A DNA stretch of 42,455 nucleotides. Origin: a bacterium (GTDB taxonomy: Bacteria > Acidobacteriota > HRBIN11 > JAKEFK01). Below, piece after piece: positions 17,737-27,057 of this stretch. Position 1 is the stretch's first letter, and the number at the start of each line of letters is the position of its first letter. The stretch spans positions 1 through 42,455 of the forward strand of contig JAKEFK010000179.1 of assembly GCA_022616075.1 (NCBI GenBank). Direction: 5' to 3'. Both the position numbers and the translations under genes were made by a program. The notes beneath the pieces were generated by a model that worked only from the letters and a program-made list of their open reading frames with translations, did no database searches and was not told the DNA's origin.

Positions 17737-18158
17737 TACAAGCCCGTCATAAATGCTTCGATCCCGGCCTGTGCAACCTGTTCATCCTGTTCCGGGCTGC
17801 CCGAGCTGCATCCGACAGCTCCGATACATTCCGCGTTTACGATGATTGGCAATCCCCCGCCGAAAATCACAAATCGCCCCTGGTTGCTGGCATGGATTCC
17901 AAAGGCTGGTCCGCCTGGAGCTCCGACCGGTTTGTAATCGCGTGTGGCTTTACGCGTTCCTGCCGATGTAAAAGCCTTATCAATTGCAATTTGAATGCTC
18001 GTTACCTTCGCCTGATCCATGCGGTAAAAACCAAGCAAGTGCCCTCCAGCATCCACCACTGCAATATCCATGTCCACGCCTATTTTTCGTGCTTCCGACT
18101 CGGCGGCTGCAAGAATGATTTTCACGTCTTCCAATTCGAGTTTCGGCACGTTTCGCAT
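17736..18158 (-). CDS. GlcG/HbpS-like (haem-degrading/PduO-C fold) protein
   Basis: This 140-residue protein matches the small GlcG/HbpS/PduO C-terminal family in its segments (AAAESEARKIGVDMDIAVVD, then GGHLLGFYRMDQA and SIQIAIDKAFTSAGTRKAT). A glycine-rich middle (VGAPGGPAFGIH) and a conserved C-terminal GGGLPIIVNAECIGAVGCSSG follow. Family members bind haem or small ligands, and their true role is usually unknown. It starts one base after the ygfZ stop, so it is the last gene of the operon that begins with the hybrid kinase or tsaC. Biochemical role not resolved. Confidence 0.85.
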   Translation of the reverse strand: MRNVPKLELEDVKIILAAAESEARKIGVDMDIAVVDAGGHLLGFYRMDQAKVTSIQIAIDKAFTSAGTRKATRDYKPVGAPGGPAFGIHASNQGRFVIFGGGLPIIVNAECIGAVGCSSGSPEQDEQVAQAGIEAFMTGL

Positions 18159-18159
18159 T

Positions 18160-19200
18160 TCAACTCTTCAGTGGCAGTTGCCGTACTATTGCTGTAGTAT
18201 TACTCAGGCCCGCTTCCACCCGTTCCCCTTCCCTGGCGAATTCTCTGCGAATGTAGCCTATGGCAAAAGGCTGGTTCAGGAGGAACGAATGGGCTGCGCT
18301 TGTGATTCTTCCCACTTCCTTGCTGTCACGAAACACTTTATCTCCGGCGTTCACCGGGGCTGATAGGGCAAAGCCCATCAGATGACGGTTCACGTGACCC
18401 TGGGCATCGATCCGCGCCATAGTCTCCTGTCCCAGATAGCAGCCCTTTTGAAAATCGAGCGTGTGTTTCAGGCCGCTCTCCTGTGGAAAATTGGATTCGT
18501 CCATGTCCCGGTGCATCAAAGCAAGACCGGATTCAATCCGGAACACTTCAAAAGCCCTGGCGCCGATCGGAGCACCTTCCAGAAACGAGAGGACATCAGC
18601 ACCTCCAGAAACCGGGACAAGCAGAGCACAACCGGAAGGAAGCCGTATCAGATTTGACGGCGATCCTGCTATATCAATAGTACGATGATTGTAGGAAGGC
18701 TCCGGTAAATTGTCCAACCCCTTTTCTGTCAGGAAGGGCCCGGATCCGGGACCGAGCACCTGAATCATTGCGAATTCGGACGTCACATCCTGCATCTTGA
18801 CGTCTTCGCTCATGATGTACCGGTCCAGACCGGTCATCAGTTTCTCCACCAGATAGTGCTGCAAAACAAGGAGAAGATGATCGGGGAAAGCGTAAACCTT
18901 CATATCGCACTGGATGTGGCCTTTTACATCCAGAAATAAAGCGTATGTTCCCTTACCCGGTTCCAGAGTTTTAATCTCACTGGTCAGCATCCCGTTGAGA
19001 AAACGAAGACGATCCCGCCCGGTAACGCGAACTTTTCCGAAATGGCTCACGTCTCGCACGCCTGAATCCTTTCGAATGTGCCAGTATTCTTGCCCCGGAT
19101 CTCCGTAATGAGAAGGGATTTCCAAACCGAAATAATCTTCGAAAACGGCACCTTTTTGTTGATGCCAACCATAAGTAGGAATTCGCATCAAATTCACCAT
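18160..19200 (-). CDS. ygfZ: YgfZ-type folate-binding Fe-S cluster maintenance protein
   Basis: YgfZ proteins use tetrahydrofolate to help maintain certain Fe-S enzymes such as MiaB. The 346-residue product has the GcvT-like fold opening (FGLEIPSHYGDPGQEYWHIR) and the diagnostic K-G-C-Y-x-G-Q-E motif at 252-259 with the functional cysteine. That motif separates it from the true glycine-cleavage T-protein, and no gcvH or gcvP is present. The ATG at 19200 overlaps the SDR stop (ATGGTGA); an ATG four codons later is an alternative. The neighbouring SDR resembles pteridine reductases, so both may concern reduced folate; this is inference. Confidence 0.92.
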   Translation of the reverse strand: MVNLMRIPTYGWHQQKGAVFEDYFGLEIPSHYGDPGQEYWHIRKDSGVRDVSHFGKVRVTGRDRLRFLNGMLTSEIKTLEPGKGTYALFLDVKGHIQCDMKVYAFPDHLLLVLQHYLVEKLMTGLDRYIMSEDVKMQDVTSEFAMIQVLGPGSGPFLTEKGLDNLPEPSYNHRTIDIAGSPSNLIRLPSGCALLVPVSGGADVLSFLEGAPIGARAFEVFRIESGLALMHRDMDESNFPQESGLKHTLDFQKGCYLGQETMARIDAQGHVNRHLMGFALSAPVNAGDKVFRDSKEVGRITSAAHSFLLNQPFAIGYIRREFAREGERVEAGLSNTTAIVRQLPLKS

Positions 19201-19913
19201 GTCAGTGATCTTCCACCATCGAGAATAATCGTTTGGCCGGTAATATAATCCACATCCACCAGCAAAAAATCAACCGTGTTCAAAAATTCTTCGATCGTGC
19301 AAAGTCTGCCGGCCGGAATCTTGCTCAGAATCTTTTCTTGAAGATATAGCGGCATATCCTCTGGAAACAAAATCGAACCGGGAGCGATCGCATTCACCTG
19401 GACTTCGGGCGCAAGCGCTCTTGCAAGCGCCCGGGTGAACGCAACGACGCCCGATCTGGCAACGCTGTAAGGAAGGTAGTTCAAGTAGGCGCGTTCAGCG
19501 GCAATATCAGTAAGGTTGATAATTTTTCCAAAGCCATTCACTTTCATTTGCCTGCCGAAAAAATGCGCCAAAAAGAATGGGACTTTCAGATTTACAGACA
19601 TGTCGTGGTCCCACTGCTCTTCCCCTACGTCCTCCCAGTCGGAATGGGAAAAAGAAGAGGCATTATTCACAAGAATGTCTACAAAACCGATTTCCTCCTT
19701 AAGCCTGTTCTGCAAATTTTTGATTGAGATTTCGGAGAAGTCCGCCTGAAACAGCCTGCATCCGGTTTCCGCCTGCAGCGATTTCGCTTCCTCTTCGGAA
19801 CGATTATAGTGAACAACGATGCTGCAATCGGCTTTACGCAAGTGAATCGCGAGGGCCCGTCCCAAACGACGGGCGCTGCCGGTAAGGAAAGCTGTCTTGC
19901 CGGCAAGATTCAT
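19194..19913 (-). CDS. Short-chain dehydrogenase, pteridine-reductase (FolM/PTR1)-like
   Basis: This 239-residue SDR has the arginine-type glycine motif TGSARRLGR (11-19), which favours NADPH and marks pteridine reductases, and NNAS at 83-86. The catalytic region reads IINLTDIAAE then NYLPYSVARSG. Asp136 and Tyr149 are 13 residues apart, as in PTR1, where Asp replaces the usual Ser. The position four residues after Tyr, normally an essential Lys, is Arg153 (codon AGA). Activity may therefore be altered or lost. The start codon follows the TPR gene stop after 2 nt, and the end overlaps ygfZ. Substrate could be dihydromonapterin or dihydrobiopterin; not proven. Confidence 0.88.
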   Translation of the reverse strand: MNLAGKTAFLTGSARRLGRALAIHLRKADCSIVVHYNRSEEEAKSLQAETGCRLFQADFSEISIKNLQNRLKEEIGFVDILVNNASSFSHSDWEDVGEEQWDHDMSVNLKVPFFLAHFFGRQMKVNGFGKIINLTDIAAERAYLNYLPYSVARSGVVAFTRALARALAPEVQVNAIAPGSILFPEDMPLYLQEKILSKIPAGRLCTIEEFLNTVDFLLVDVDYITGQTIILDGGRSLTW

Positions 19914-19915
19914 GG

Positions 19916-20404
19916 TTAGTTGATTTGCCTTTTTAACCCTTCCAGCGCATCGAGCGCAAGTCCGTAGTCGGGAGCGATCACAAGCGCTTTTTCAAATTCC
20001 TGCTGTGCCCATTTCAACATTCCCTGCTGAAGATAAACACGGCCGAGATTGTAATGGGGATAGTGGTACGACTCGTATCTTTTGGCTTGAATCGCTTTTT
20101 TGAGCCAGGGAATCGCATCCTCATACATCTCTTTTTCAATCAAGTAAACACCGATGTCGTTATATGGATTTCCAAAATCGGGATCAGTTTCAATCGCTTT
20201 TTTACATTCGTCGATTGCCTCATCCAGAAGTCCTTGAAAACTATAAGTCCAACCTAAAAAGGTATATGCCTCGGCTGTTGGGTAAACTTCAATCGATTCT
20301 TTGTACAATTCAATCGCCTCTTCCAGTCTGCCCGACATCTGACATTCGTAAGCGCGACGAAAAAGTTCGGAAGCGAGATCGATGGCCTCGCGATCTTCTT
20401 TCAC
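19916..20404 (-). CDS. Tetratricopeptide-repeat protein
   Basis: The start is a GTG at 20404, which overlaps the upstream stop as GTGA and is preceded by AAAAGGAG with 8-nt spacing (20413-20420). An in-frame TTG at 20425 lacks such support. The 162-residue product is almost entirely TPRs: AYECQMSGRLEEAIELYKES, AYTFLGWTYSFQGLLDEAID, PYNDIGVYLIEKEMYEDAIP, YPHYNLGRVYLQQGMLKWAQ. No signal peptide is seen, so it is probably a cytoplasmic scaffold. Partner unknown. Its coupling to the membrane-anchored GspC/PilP-like protein hints at a joint role. Confidence 0.92.
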   Translation of the reverse strand: MKEDREAIDLASELFRRAYECQMSGRLEEAIELYKESIEVYPTAEAYTFLGWTYSFQGLLDEAIDECKKAIETDPDFGNPYNDIGVYLIEKEMYEDAIPWLKKAIQAKRYESYHYPHYNLGRVYLQQGMLKWAQQEFEKALVIAPDYGLALDALEGLKRQIN

Positions 20405-20964
20405 TCTTCTTGCTCCTTTTTCCAATCAATAAATGAGGCAGGGGCTTTGCCCAGGGGAACGCGGATAGTTTTCGCTTCTTCGTTGAGCACTTTGAGAATC
20501 ACATGATCGTCGGCAATCTGCATCACCTCATATTTTCCGCTAAGAATCTGGCCGACCCTTCCAACATAAATTCTCCCGCTATTGGATAGCGCCGCCAATT
20601 TTAAACCGCTTTCCTTTTCATAGTAGAAACCGAGGTAATGAACGGTTGGAACGGAAGGGCGCTCATCCACTTCAGGCTCAGCTTCAGGAATACGAATCAT
20701 TGGAGTTTGTGACTCGGCAGATCCAGCGCCTGCACCGAACTGAAATATGTTCCGTTTCACACCGGAAAATTGCGGAACCTCGTTTGATAGCGAATCCACA
20801 TTCAGGACTTCGTTCACTGCCACCGTTCCACGTGAGCTTGACTTTGATCTGCTCGAAATGTTGTTGGACTGCTCATTACTTGAGAATTGGGAATAGACAG
20901 AAATAGATAGTAAGGCCAGCAGAACAATTAAAACGAGTAACTCATTTTTTGATTTGCTATTCAT
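20401..20964 (-). CDS. Single-pass membrane protein, PilP/GspC-like
   Basis: I start at the ATG at 20964, which overlaps the ParB-like stop as ATGA; three more in-frame codons lie upstream. The 187-residue protein has a short charged N-terminus, one transmembrane helix (LLVLIVLLALLSISVYS), a serine/asparagine-rich linker, a proline/glutamate-rich stretch, and a C-terminal beta domain. That domain (VHYLGFYYEKESGLKLAAL, SNSGRIYVGRVGQILSG, YEVMQIADDHVILKVL) has the layout of the PilP or GspC homology-region domain. No other secretion or pilus genes are here, so the functional link is inference. Alternative: an unclassified periplasmic beta-domain protein. Confidence 0.8.
   Translation of the reverse strand: MNSKSKNELLVLIVLLALLSISVYSQFSSNEQSNNISSRSKSSSRGTVAVNEVLNVDSLSNEVPQFSGVKRNIFQFGAGAGSAESQTPMIRIPEAEPEVDERPSVPTVHYLGFYYEKESGLKLAALSNSGRIYVGRVGQILSGKYEVMQIADDHVILKVLNEEAKTIRVPLGKAPASFIDWKKEQEE
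20413..20420 (-). promoter_or_regulatory. Shine-Dalgarno that fixes the TPR gene start
   Basis: AAAAGGAG on the minus strand lies 8 nt before the GTG at 20404. It selects that GTG over the TTG at 20425 and sits inside the last codons of the upstream gene. Confidence 0.8.
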
Positions 20965-21806
20965 GATTCCCAAATTCTGTCCCAGGCCGGTGAAGTCAGG
21001 CTTTCAGAAAGTTCCCTTATCCTCTTAGACATTTCCTCCTGAGAGCGAGCCCTGATTGTAATCTCAAGCACGCCCTTGTCAAGGAACAGGCCTTTCTTTG
21101 CCTGCAAATTCTCCAAATTGAGCTGTTGCCAGGCTGAGGACAATTCTTGAGTTTTCTGCTGATGTAAAGGATAGCGTAAATTACGCATTTCTTTCAACAA
21201 GGCTTCGCCTGCACGCCGAGAAGTGTTTCCCGCCCCGTCCAGCACGGCTTGCAGTTTTTCATTCTCCATCACCTGTTTCAGATTTTTCGTTTGCCAGCGA
21301 TTTGCAAGATCAAAAGTCATTTCAATAAAAATGGCGGTTTCGTTCACGTTCAAACGCACGTTTGAAGATAAGAATTCCACAAAAAATGACCAGCTGCCTG
21401 CGGGCGCTTGAAGAATTCTGAGCGCTTGTCCGAGTTCAATGCGACGATTCGCCAGAGCAAACAGCATCCTGTCCGGCGCCTGATTCAAATCCGGGGGAAA
21501 ATTCCGCCGTGCAAGAGGATGGTTCTCAACCTGCAGGAATTTTGCCCATCGCGACCAGAGAAAACAGTCGATCTCATCCCATTTACGCGTGTTGCGATTC
21601 ATTTCCACCGCCGCGGAAAACAGACAAGGCACATCCATCTCAATTGCATTCACGACATCCTTTTGCTGCATTTGAAACCTTCGATAGCCATCGATCAGAA
21701 AGGAATCAGGACTGACAATGAGCGGCGAATAAATTCCGAATTCTGCAAAACCTTTTTCCAGCAGCGATGGATGGTTTTCGGACAGTCGAATCTCGTTTTT
21801 TTGCAT
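20961..21806 (-). CDS. ParB/Srx-domain protein of unknown role
   Basis: The N-terminal part contains the ParB/sulfiredoxin-fold motif SPLIVSPDSFLIDGYRRF (about 28-45). The rest is helical, with no obvious ParB helix-turn-helix or C-terminal dimer domain. The middle has WSRWAKFLQVENHPLARRNF, and the tail has a coiled segment (TIRARSQEEMSKRIRELSES). At 281 residues from the ATG (a GTG lies directly before it, overlapping the tsaC stop as TAGTG) it is near ParB size. There is no parA nearby and the operon is unrelated to partition, so plasmid or chromosome segregation is unlikely. It could be a CTPase-fold regulator. Function unresolved. Confidence 0.8.
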   Translation of the reverse strand: MQKNEIRLSENHPSLLEKGFAEFGIYSPLIVSPDSFLIDGYRRFQMQQKDVVNAIEMDVPCLFSAAVEMNRNTRKWDEIDCFLWSRWAKFLQVENHPLARRNFPPDLNQAPDRMLFALANRRIELGQALRILQAPAGSWSFFVEFLSSNVRLNVNETAIFIEMTFDLANRWQTKNLKQVMENEKLQAVLDGAGNTSRRAGEALLKEMRNLRYPLHQQKTQELSSAWQQLNLENLQAKKGLFLDKGVLEITIRARSQEEMSKRIRELSESLTSPAWDRIWES

Positions 21807-21808
21807 CA

Positions 21809-22411
21809 CTATAATAAGGATACAATTTCTGCTGCCGGAATGGCTCCTTCGCGTAAAATTTTTCCGGGCCGTTCGACCAAAGAAACAATTGTCGAGGGTG
21901 CTCCTCCTGCTAAGATTCCGCCGTCGACGAGGATACTGACTCCGGCCGTAATCTGTTCTGATAACGATTGAGGATCGCTGACCGCCGGCTCTCCCGTCAG
22001 ATTGGCACTCGTGGAAACCAATGGTGAACCGAAGGCTTCAACGATTTGGCGCGCAACCGGATGCGACGAAACACGGATCGCAAAAGACGTGGACCGGTCC
22101 GTAGAAGGAAGCGCGATGGTGAGAGGACCGGGCCAAAACCGCATGGCTAACGCAGCAAAACGTGAATCCCCAGTGTCACAAACGGTCGCAACCATTGAAA
22201 TGTCGGAGGCAATGAGTGCAAGTTGTTTTTCGGGAGGTCTGTTTTTTAACGCGTACAGCTTATGAAGCGCATCCTCATCCCATAAATCTATTCCAAGCGC
22301 GTATAAGGTTTCCGTTGGATAGCAAAGAATTTCACTTTTCCGCAAAGCATCTACGCATAGTCTTAGAGATGCATTATCCAGAATTCCGCCGTTGATTTGA
22401 ATCGTTCGCAC
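21809..22411 (-). CDS. tsaC: L-threonylcarbamoyladenylate synthase
   Basis: TsaC/YrdC makes threonylcarbamoyl-AMP for t6A37 modification of ANN-decoding tRNAs. The 200-residue protein has the family pattern: CYPTETLYALGIDLWDEDAL, the K-N-R segment YALKNRPPEKQLALI, and the C-terminal STSANLTGEPAVSD. The start is GTG, fused to the kinase stop as TAGTG. The same TAGTG junction occurs at its own end with the ParB-like gene. Length fits the short TsaC form without a Sua5 domain. A housekeeping tRNA gene sandwiched between a sensor kinase and a ParB-domain gene is a chance-looking context. Confidence 0.94.
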   Translation of the reverse strand: MRTIQINGGILDNASLRLCVDALRKSEILCYPTETLYALGIDLWDEDALHKLYALKNRPPEKQLALIASDISMVATVCDTGDSRFAALAMRFWPGPLTIALPSTDRSTSFAIRVSSHPVARQIVEAFGSPLVSTSANLTGEPAVSDPQSLSEQITAGVSILVDGGILAGGAPSTIVSLVERPGKILREGAIPAAEIVSLL

Positions 22412-25400
22412 TAAATTGCTTTGTCCGGATAATCGAGTAATTCGCTAATGCGCTCCAAGAAGGTTCCCAGAGAGAATGGTTTTTGAAGGAATGTCGCGCT
22501 GGGGTTACGACCAAGAACAGACTCTTCCGAATAACCCGACATGAATAAAATTTTTGTATTGGGTCTCTTTTCCAAAATTGCTTCGGCTAGATTCGCTCCG
22601 CCCATCCGGGGCATTACCACGTCTGTGATCAGCAAATCAATCGCGCCAGGATGCTGTTCGGCTATGATGACGGCTTCCTGTCCGTTCGATGCCTCCAGAA
22701 CTGCAAAACCACGCGCTTGCAATAACGCAGAAGTCGCTCTTCTTACAGCTTCATTATCATCAACCAGCAAAATCATTCGTAAAAGCTCTGAAGAATCCGG
22801 CCGCGAACCGGCAGTGATCGCCGGCATTTCCAAAGGCTCATCAACCTGTGGCAAGTAGATATCAAAAGTTGTGCCGGAACCTCGCTTACTTTCCACATTC
22901 ACATATCCACTGCTCTGTTTGACAATCCCATAAACGGTCGCCAGACCAAGACCTGTTCCCTTGCCGGTTTGTTTCGTCGTAAAGAATGGTTCAAAAACTC
23001 GCTTCAACGTATCCTCATCCATTCCTTGACCCGTATCCTGGACTCGAAGAAGCACATAGGTTCCAGCTGAAACACCAACGGGCTTCCTGGTATCGTCGAT
23101 TCGGACCGTTACATTGAACGTCTGCAGAAAGAGTTTGCCTCCATCCGGCATCGCATCCCTGGCATTCACAGCAAGATTCATGATGACCTGCTCAATCTGA
23201 CCGGGGTCTGCTTTCACATTCCCAAGATTGTTCTGAGAAACAATCATCAATTCAATGTCTTCACCAAGCAAACGACGGAGAAGGTCCTCCATGTTTCTAA
23301 CGACCTTATCGAGATGGATAACGCGCGGCATGAGAATCTGTTTTCTTCCGAAAGCGAGCAACTGGCGTGTTAAAGCCGCTCCTTGCTCGGCGGCTTTCAA
23401 GATTTCATTCATTTCACGGTTCAATGGATTGGTGCTTAGTCTCATCAACACCAGTTCACAGTATCCCGTAATCGCCATCAGCAAATTGTTAAAATCGTGA
23501 GCCACACCTCCCGCCAGACGACCGATCGCTTCCATTTTGTGGGATTGGCGGAGCTCCTCCTGAAGCGCTTCCTGTTTCTGAGCCTGCAGATAGCTCTGGT
23601 AAAGTACGCAAGTTGTCTGCGAAAGATAATCGAGTTTTTCAAGATCAGTGCTTGTGTATCCGTTCGGTCTATTGGCGACACCGATCATACCGATAACCTG
23701 GTTTGCATAGTGAAAAGGAACTCCCAGAAAACAATTCAGAGGAGGATGGCCTTTCGGAAGGGAACCGGCTGATCGCGGATCGCGCAGCGGATCGTTTGAA
23801 ATCACAGGAGAAGCCTGTGTGATTACGGAGCCAAAAAGGTTTTTTAAATTGGGAAATTCAAGATACCCCTTTTCGGCATAAGTTCGCTGCGCTTCTTCAT
23901 AAAACTCGCGATTGACATCGGCATCCCAGACGATTCCTTCATGGGCAAGGACCCGTAGAGTAGATTCATCGGTAACAATACCAATAAAACCATATTCACT
24001 CCCGGTTTCCCGGAGAGCAGATTGGAGAATTAAATGGCTTGCGGATTTCCAGCTGTTCGTTTCCAAAAACATGGTCATCGCCTGATTAATGGACTGGAGC
24101 TGCGCAGATTTGACTTGCAAAGCTTTTTCCGCGCGTTTTTGCTCCAGAGTAGTTGCGACTTCGTCAGAAACAAGCACCAGAGCGTTCAGGTCCGCAGGTA
24201 GAAACTTCTTTTCTTCCAGATAACTTTGAACTGCAATGACACCCAGAGTATTCTCACCGGACTTCAAAGGCACGCCTAACCACGAAAGATACGACGTTTC
24301 CTCTTCAGGAATGACTCCACTCTTCACGAGTTCCCGGATTTTCTCGGCATCGGCCAACAAGGCCCCGTTAGAAAGTACGTAAAAGTTCAGAGCGTTTGCC
24401 GCGCGCCTGAGATCCAAAGTGTCTGTTTTTTCGCTCGATATGTAAGGGAAAGAAAATGTCTGCGTAGACGGATCATACAAAGCAATGTAAAAGTTCCGGG
24501 CATCGATCAACTCGGAAATATTTTCGTGCACTACTGCGTAGAACTGCTCCATATTTTGCGTGACACTTGTTTTTTCTGCAAGACGGTGCAAAATGGCCTG
24601 AAGAAGTTCGGCGCGTTTCCTTTCCGTGATGTCCAGCATGATTCCCTGAATGAATACGGTTTTTCGTCCTTTATCTCTGATGACGTTCCCTTCATCGCGA
24701 AACCAGACGATGTTGCCGTCACGCCCAAACATTCTGTACTCACAGACGAACGGTTTTCCGGAAAGGCTGCTTCGCATTCCTTTGCTGAGTACTTCTTCGC
24801 GGTCGTCCGGATGAACATGCCTGGACCAGAGTTGTGAGTCGGAAGTCCATTCTTCCGCAGTAAAACCAAGAATGGATTTGATTCGCGGGCTGACGTATCG
24901 CCAGGAAAGAGTCTCACCGAATTCCACCTGATAAACGATCGCGGGAACACGTTCCACAAGCGAACGGGATTTCGCTTCCGATTCACGCAGAACCGCCTCC
25001 CCGGATTTTCTTTCTATCAGGCTGGCTCCAAGAATCAGTGCCGTGAGTTGAATCGAGCCAATAAAAACTTGAAGCAATAGAAGCGATTCATTTAAATTCG
25101 GTCTGTCGAAAGGCCCTTCTCCTTGCGTGGTTCCCAGAATTGCGATAGTCGAAACAATTAAAATTGCCAGGGTTGCCCCTTTTTGGCCAAACCGAAAAGC
25201 GGCTGCACAAATAAAGAGCGGCACGGTCAGGTACACCAGCGGTATTCCGACTTCAAAGTTTCCGTTAAATACCAGGACAGTCACCGCCACGATCGAAGCA
25301 AAGACCACAATCGCGTCCGCAATCTCGCTCGCCTTTGTTTCGTGCGTTTCTCTTTTTCTCCAGGCCATAACAGCCGGCACAATCAACAAGTTCCCCATCA

Positions 25401-25884
25401 TGTCACCAAGCCACCAAGTCGACCATAGATATGTCAGAGGAATGCGGTCGTTCGACTCCGTCAGAAAAAGAGAAGCAGTTCCGATAGAGGCGCTTGCAAC
25501 AGTAGAAACAAAACCGGCCAAAAGCACAAATTTTAGAACGTCTTCTACCCGCTGCAGAAAGTTCGGTCCGTTCGCATAGCGATTCAACAAATAGAAACCG
25601 AGGCAGGCTTCCAAAGTGTTTCCGGTGGATATCAAGAAGGAATCAATGAGTGATGATCCTACGAGGTAATTCGCGATGAATGCGCCGAGCATAATCGCGG
25701 GCCAGATTCGGAAACCAAACAAGAGCATCGACGCGAGAGCGATGCCGGCGGCTGGCCAGACAGGAGAAACGTTTGTGGCAGCGATCGACAGCGAAAGGCC
25801 AATTCGAGCAAAAACGAAATAGAGAATGGCTACAACGAGGATTCTAAACAAGAGCAAAGCTCTGGAAACGGAAGAATAAGCCAA
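22411..25884 (-). CDS. Hybrid histidine kinase: MASE1-PAS-GAF-GAF-HisKA-HATPase-REC
   Basis: This 1157-residue sensor begins with a multi-helix MASE1 membrane domain to about residue 290 ([20 protein letters not shown]). A PAS/PAC unit follows ([10 protein letters not shown] to about 430, ending [11 protein letters not shown]), then two GAF-like regions (about 445-585 and 600-780). HisKA carries the phospho-His in [15 protein letters not shown], and the HATPase shows [19 protein letters not shown] and [13 protein letters not shown]-terminal receiver ([24 protein letters not shown]) completes the hybrid. The start is a TTG preceded by GGGGG. An extended -10 lies upstream at 25910. Signal unknown; MASE1 domains are often linked to c-di-GMP or stress sensing. 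The receiver may pass phosphate to an unlinked Hpt protein. Confidence 0.93.
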   Translation of the reverse strand: MAYSSVSRALLLFRILVVAILYFVFARIGLSLSIAATNVSPVWPAAGIALASMLLFGFRIWPAIMLGAFIANYLVGSSLIDSFLISTGNTLEACLGFYLLNRYANGPNFLQRVEDVLKFVLLAGFVSTVASASIGTASLFLTESNDRIPLTYLWSTWWLGDMMGNLLIVPAVMAWRKRETHETKASEIADAIVVFASIVAVTVLVFNGNFEVGIPLVYLTVPLFICAAAFRFGQKGATLAILIVSTIAILGTTQGEGPFDRPNLNESLLLLQVFIGSIQLTALILGASLIERKSGEAVLRESEAKSRSLVERVPAIVYQVEFGETLSWRYVSPRIKSILGFTAEEWTSDSQLWSRHVHPDDREEVLSKGMRSSLSGKPFVCEYRMFGRDGNIVWFRDEGNVIRDKGRKTVFIQGIMLDITERKRAELLQAILHRLAEKTSVTQNMEQFYAVVHENISELIDARNFYIALYDPSTQTFSFPYISSEKTDTLDLRRAANALNFYVLSNGALLADAEKIRELVKSGVIPEEETSYLSWLGVPLKSGENTLGVIAVQSYLEEKKFLPADLNALVLVSDEVATTLEQKRAEKALQVKSAQLQSINQAMTMFLETNSWKSASHLILQSALRETGSEYGFIGIVTDESTLRVLAHEGIVWDADVNREFYEEAQRTYAEKGYLEFPNLKNLFGSVITQASPVISNDPLRDPRSAGSLPKGHPPLNCFLGVPFHYANQVIGMIGVANRPNGYTSTDLEKLDYLSQTTCVLYQSYLQAQKQEALQEELRQSHKMEAIGRLAGGVAHDFNNLLMAITGYCELVLMRLSTNPLNREMNEILKAAEQGAALTRQLLAFGRKQILMPRVIHLDKVVRNMEDLLRRLLGEDIELMIVSQNNLGNVKADPGQIEQVIMNLAVNARDAMPDGGKLFLQTFNVTVRIDDTRKPVGVSAGTYVLLRVQDTGQGMDEDTLKRVFEPFFTTKQTGKGTGLGLATVYGIVKQSSGYVNVESKRGSGTTFDIYLPQVDEPLEMPAITAGSRPDSSELLRMILLVDDNEAVRRATSALLQARGFAVLEASNGQEAVIIAEQHPGAIDLLITDVVMPRMGGANLAEAILEKRPNTKILFMSGYSEESVLGRNPSATFLQKPFSLGTFLERISELLDYPDKAI

Positions 25885-25909
25885 TATGCCCCCGCAAAAA
25901 AGTGAATCA

Positions 25910-25918
25910 ATTATAGCA
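25910..25918 (-). promoter_or_regulatory. Extended -10 promoter for the hybrid kinase operon
   Basis: Minus-strand TGCTATAAT is a perfect extended -10 (TGn plus TATAAT), 25 nt upstream of the TTG start. No good -35 is seen in the last codons of the PLD gene, which an extended -10 can tolerate. Confidence 0.55.
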
Positions 25919-25928
25919 GGCTGGTTTG

Positions 25929-26519
25929 CTATCTGGGAATTTGCCGAACAAAGTTCGTGATCTTTTCGCCCATTTCAGGTGAATCCACGAAGATGGAAAG
26001 TTCAGCATTGCGGGCCATGGCGGCGTGCGTGAGATTGTGACTGCCGAGAAAACAGTAACGCCCATCAATGACAAAAGTCTTGGCGTGAGTAGCAATCTTT
26101 GCGCTGTCAAAACGAACCTGCACTCCCGCTTTTTCCAGCATCTGAGCCGCGAACCGGTTGGATTCCAGAGAATCTTTATCCTCTGAATTTTCAAGAAGGA
26201 TCTCCACCTGCACATTCCGTTTGCTGGCGGCAATCAATTCCCGAAGCAAATCGGAGGGTTCATTGTCGGGAAAGCTGTTCGCTCTCACCAGATAGACAGT
26301 TCCAACTATGCTTTTTTCCGCTTTCTGGAAAAAGCCCTTCAAATAAGGATAGTACTCCCTGTTCGGCAATAATAACGCATGACATTCGCTGGCTTCAGAG
26401 AGCGCCAGCGCCCCGTTCCTTTCCGACGTGCCGGACGTGAAAAGTGTCTTGGAAAAGAGCAAAAAAATAACCGATGTCAGGAAAAGGAACGCAGAAATAA
26501 GCCACTGACGACGCCGCAT
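25929..26519 (-). CDS. Membrane-anchored phospholipase D-like protein, single HKD motif
   Basis: The 196-residue protein starts with a signal anchor (RRRQWLISAFLFLTSVIFLLFS). A PLD-like domain follows with one catalytic HxKx4D motif (HAKTFVIDGRYCFLGSHNLT, about residue 145). One motif per chain is typical of the Nuc-type endonucleases, which dimerise to build the active site. Likely location is the periplasm or outer face of the inner membrane. It lies 18 nt downstream of bactofilin. Substrate may be DNA or phospholipid; not decided by sequence. Cysteine is nearly absent. Confidence 0.87.
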   Translation of the reverse strand: MRRRQWLISAFLFLTSVIFLLFSKTLFTSGTSERNGALALSEASECHALLLPNREYYPYLKGFFQKAEKSIVGTVYLVRANSFPDNEPSDLLRELIAASKRNVQVEILLENSEDKDSLESNRFAAQMLEKAGVQVRFDSAKIATHAKTFVIDGRYCFLGSHNLTHAAMARNAELSIFVDSPEMGEKITNFVRQIPR

Positions 26520-26537
26520 GACGCAGTCGCAGCCGGT

Positions 26538-26909
26538 TTAACGCTTATTTCCGGCGACCGCTTTCCATGCTTCGCGGACTTCGCCGAGGTTCATCTTTAC
26601 CTCGCCCAGTATTTTTCCGCCTTCCTCCATTACGAAGTGCTCCACCTCTAAATTCCCGGTCAGGATGCCGGTCGGCCTAACTACCAGTTTTTTGGTCTTT
26701 ATGTTTCCTTCGATTTTTCCCAAAAGTTCGATTTCGTTGGCTTCCAGCACATCACCGAGAAGCCGCCCATTTTGCACCACTTCCACACTATCCGCTGAAT
26801 TCACATTGCCATGCAATTCGCCTTCAATTCGCAGTTTTCCACCGGGAAATGAAACCTCACCTTTGACAATTGTTCCTTCAGCCAGTTTTGTAACTCGGTC
26901 TTGATTCAT
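26538..26909 (-). CDS. Bactofilin (polymer-forming cytoskeletal protein)
   Basis: Bactofilins assemble into nucleotide-free filaments that place cell-wall or motility enzymes. The 123 residues show the DUF583 beta-helix: IVKGEVSFPGGKLRIEGELH, NVNSADSVEVVQNGRLLGDV, ANEIELLGKIEGNIKTKKLV. Repeats recur at about 17-18 residues, and short unstructured tails flank the core. The start is preceded by AGGTGAT. In other bacteria bactofilin genes sit next to M23 peptidases; here the neighbours are a PLD protein and a coiled-coil protein. Confidence 0.93.
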   Translation of the reverse strand: MNQDRVTKLAEGTIVKGEVSFPGGKLRIEGELHGNVNSADSVEVVQNGRLLGDVLEANEIELLGKIEGNIKTKKLVVRPTGILTGNLEVEHFVMEEGGKILGEVKMNLGEVREAWKAVAGNKR

Positions 26910-26943
26910 AACAGCACATCACCTCTATAGAAAAATAAACAAG

Positions 26944-26995
26944 GTAGCGCGGGCCTCTGGCCTGCGAAGCTTCGCAGCCGGGACGGCCGCGCTAC
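26944..26995. repeat. Family A hairpin upstream of bactofilin
   Basis: This 52-nt palindrome begins GTAGCGCGGGCCTCTGGCC and ends GGGACGGCCGCGCTAC. The central CGAAGCTTCG is a perfect palindrome. It lies in the gap of about 148 nt between the coiled-coil gene stop and the bactofilin start. The rest of that gap shows no gene. Confidence 0.9.
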
Positions 26996-27057
26996 TTTGT
27001 TATGTGAAATTCAGAAGAACAACAGGTAGTTCAACATTCCGATTATACATCTGCATT

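Noticed and set aside
18160-19200. Glycine cleavage T-protein (gcvT)
   Set aside because: The KGCYLGQE motif is that of YgfZ and no gcvH or gcvP is nearby.
20961-21806. Chromosome or plasmid partition locus
   Set aside because: There is a ParB/Srx motif but no parA, no parS-like repeats, and the gene sits within a tsaC operon.
26379-26651. Plus-strand 90-codon ORF over PLD and bactofilin
   Set aside because: It is antisense to two well-supported genes and has no motif.
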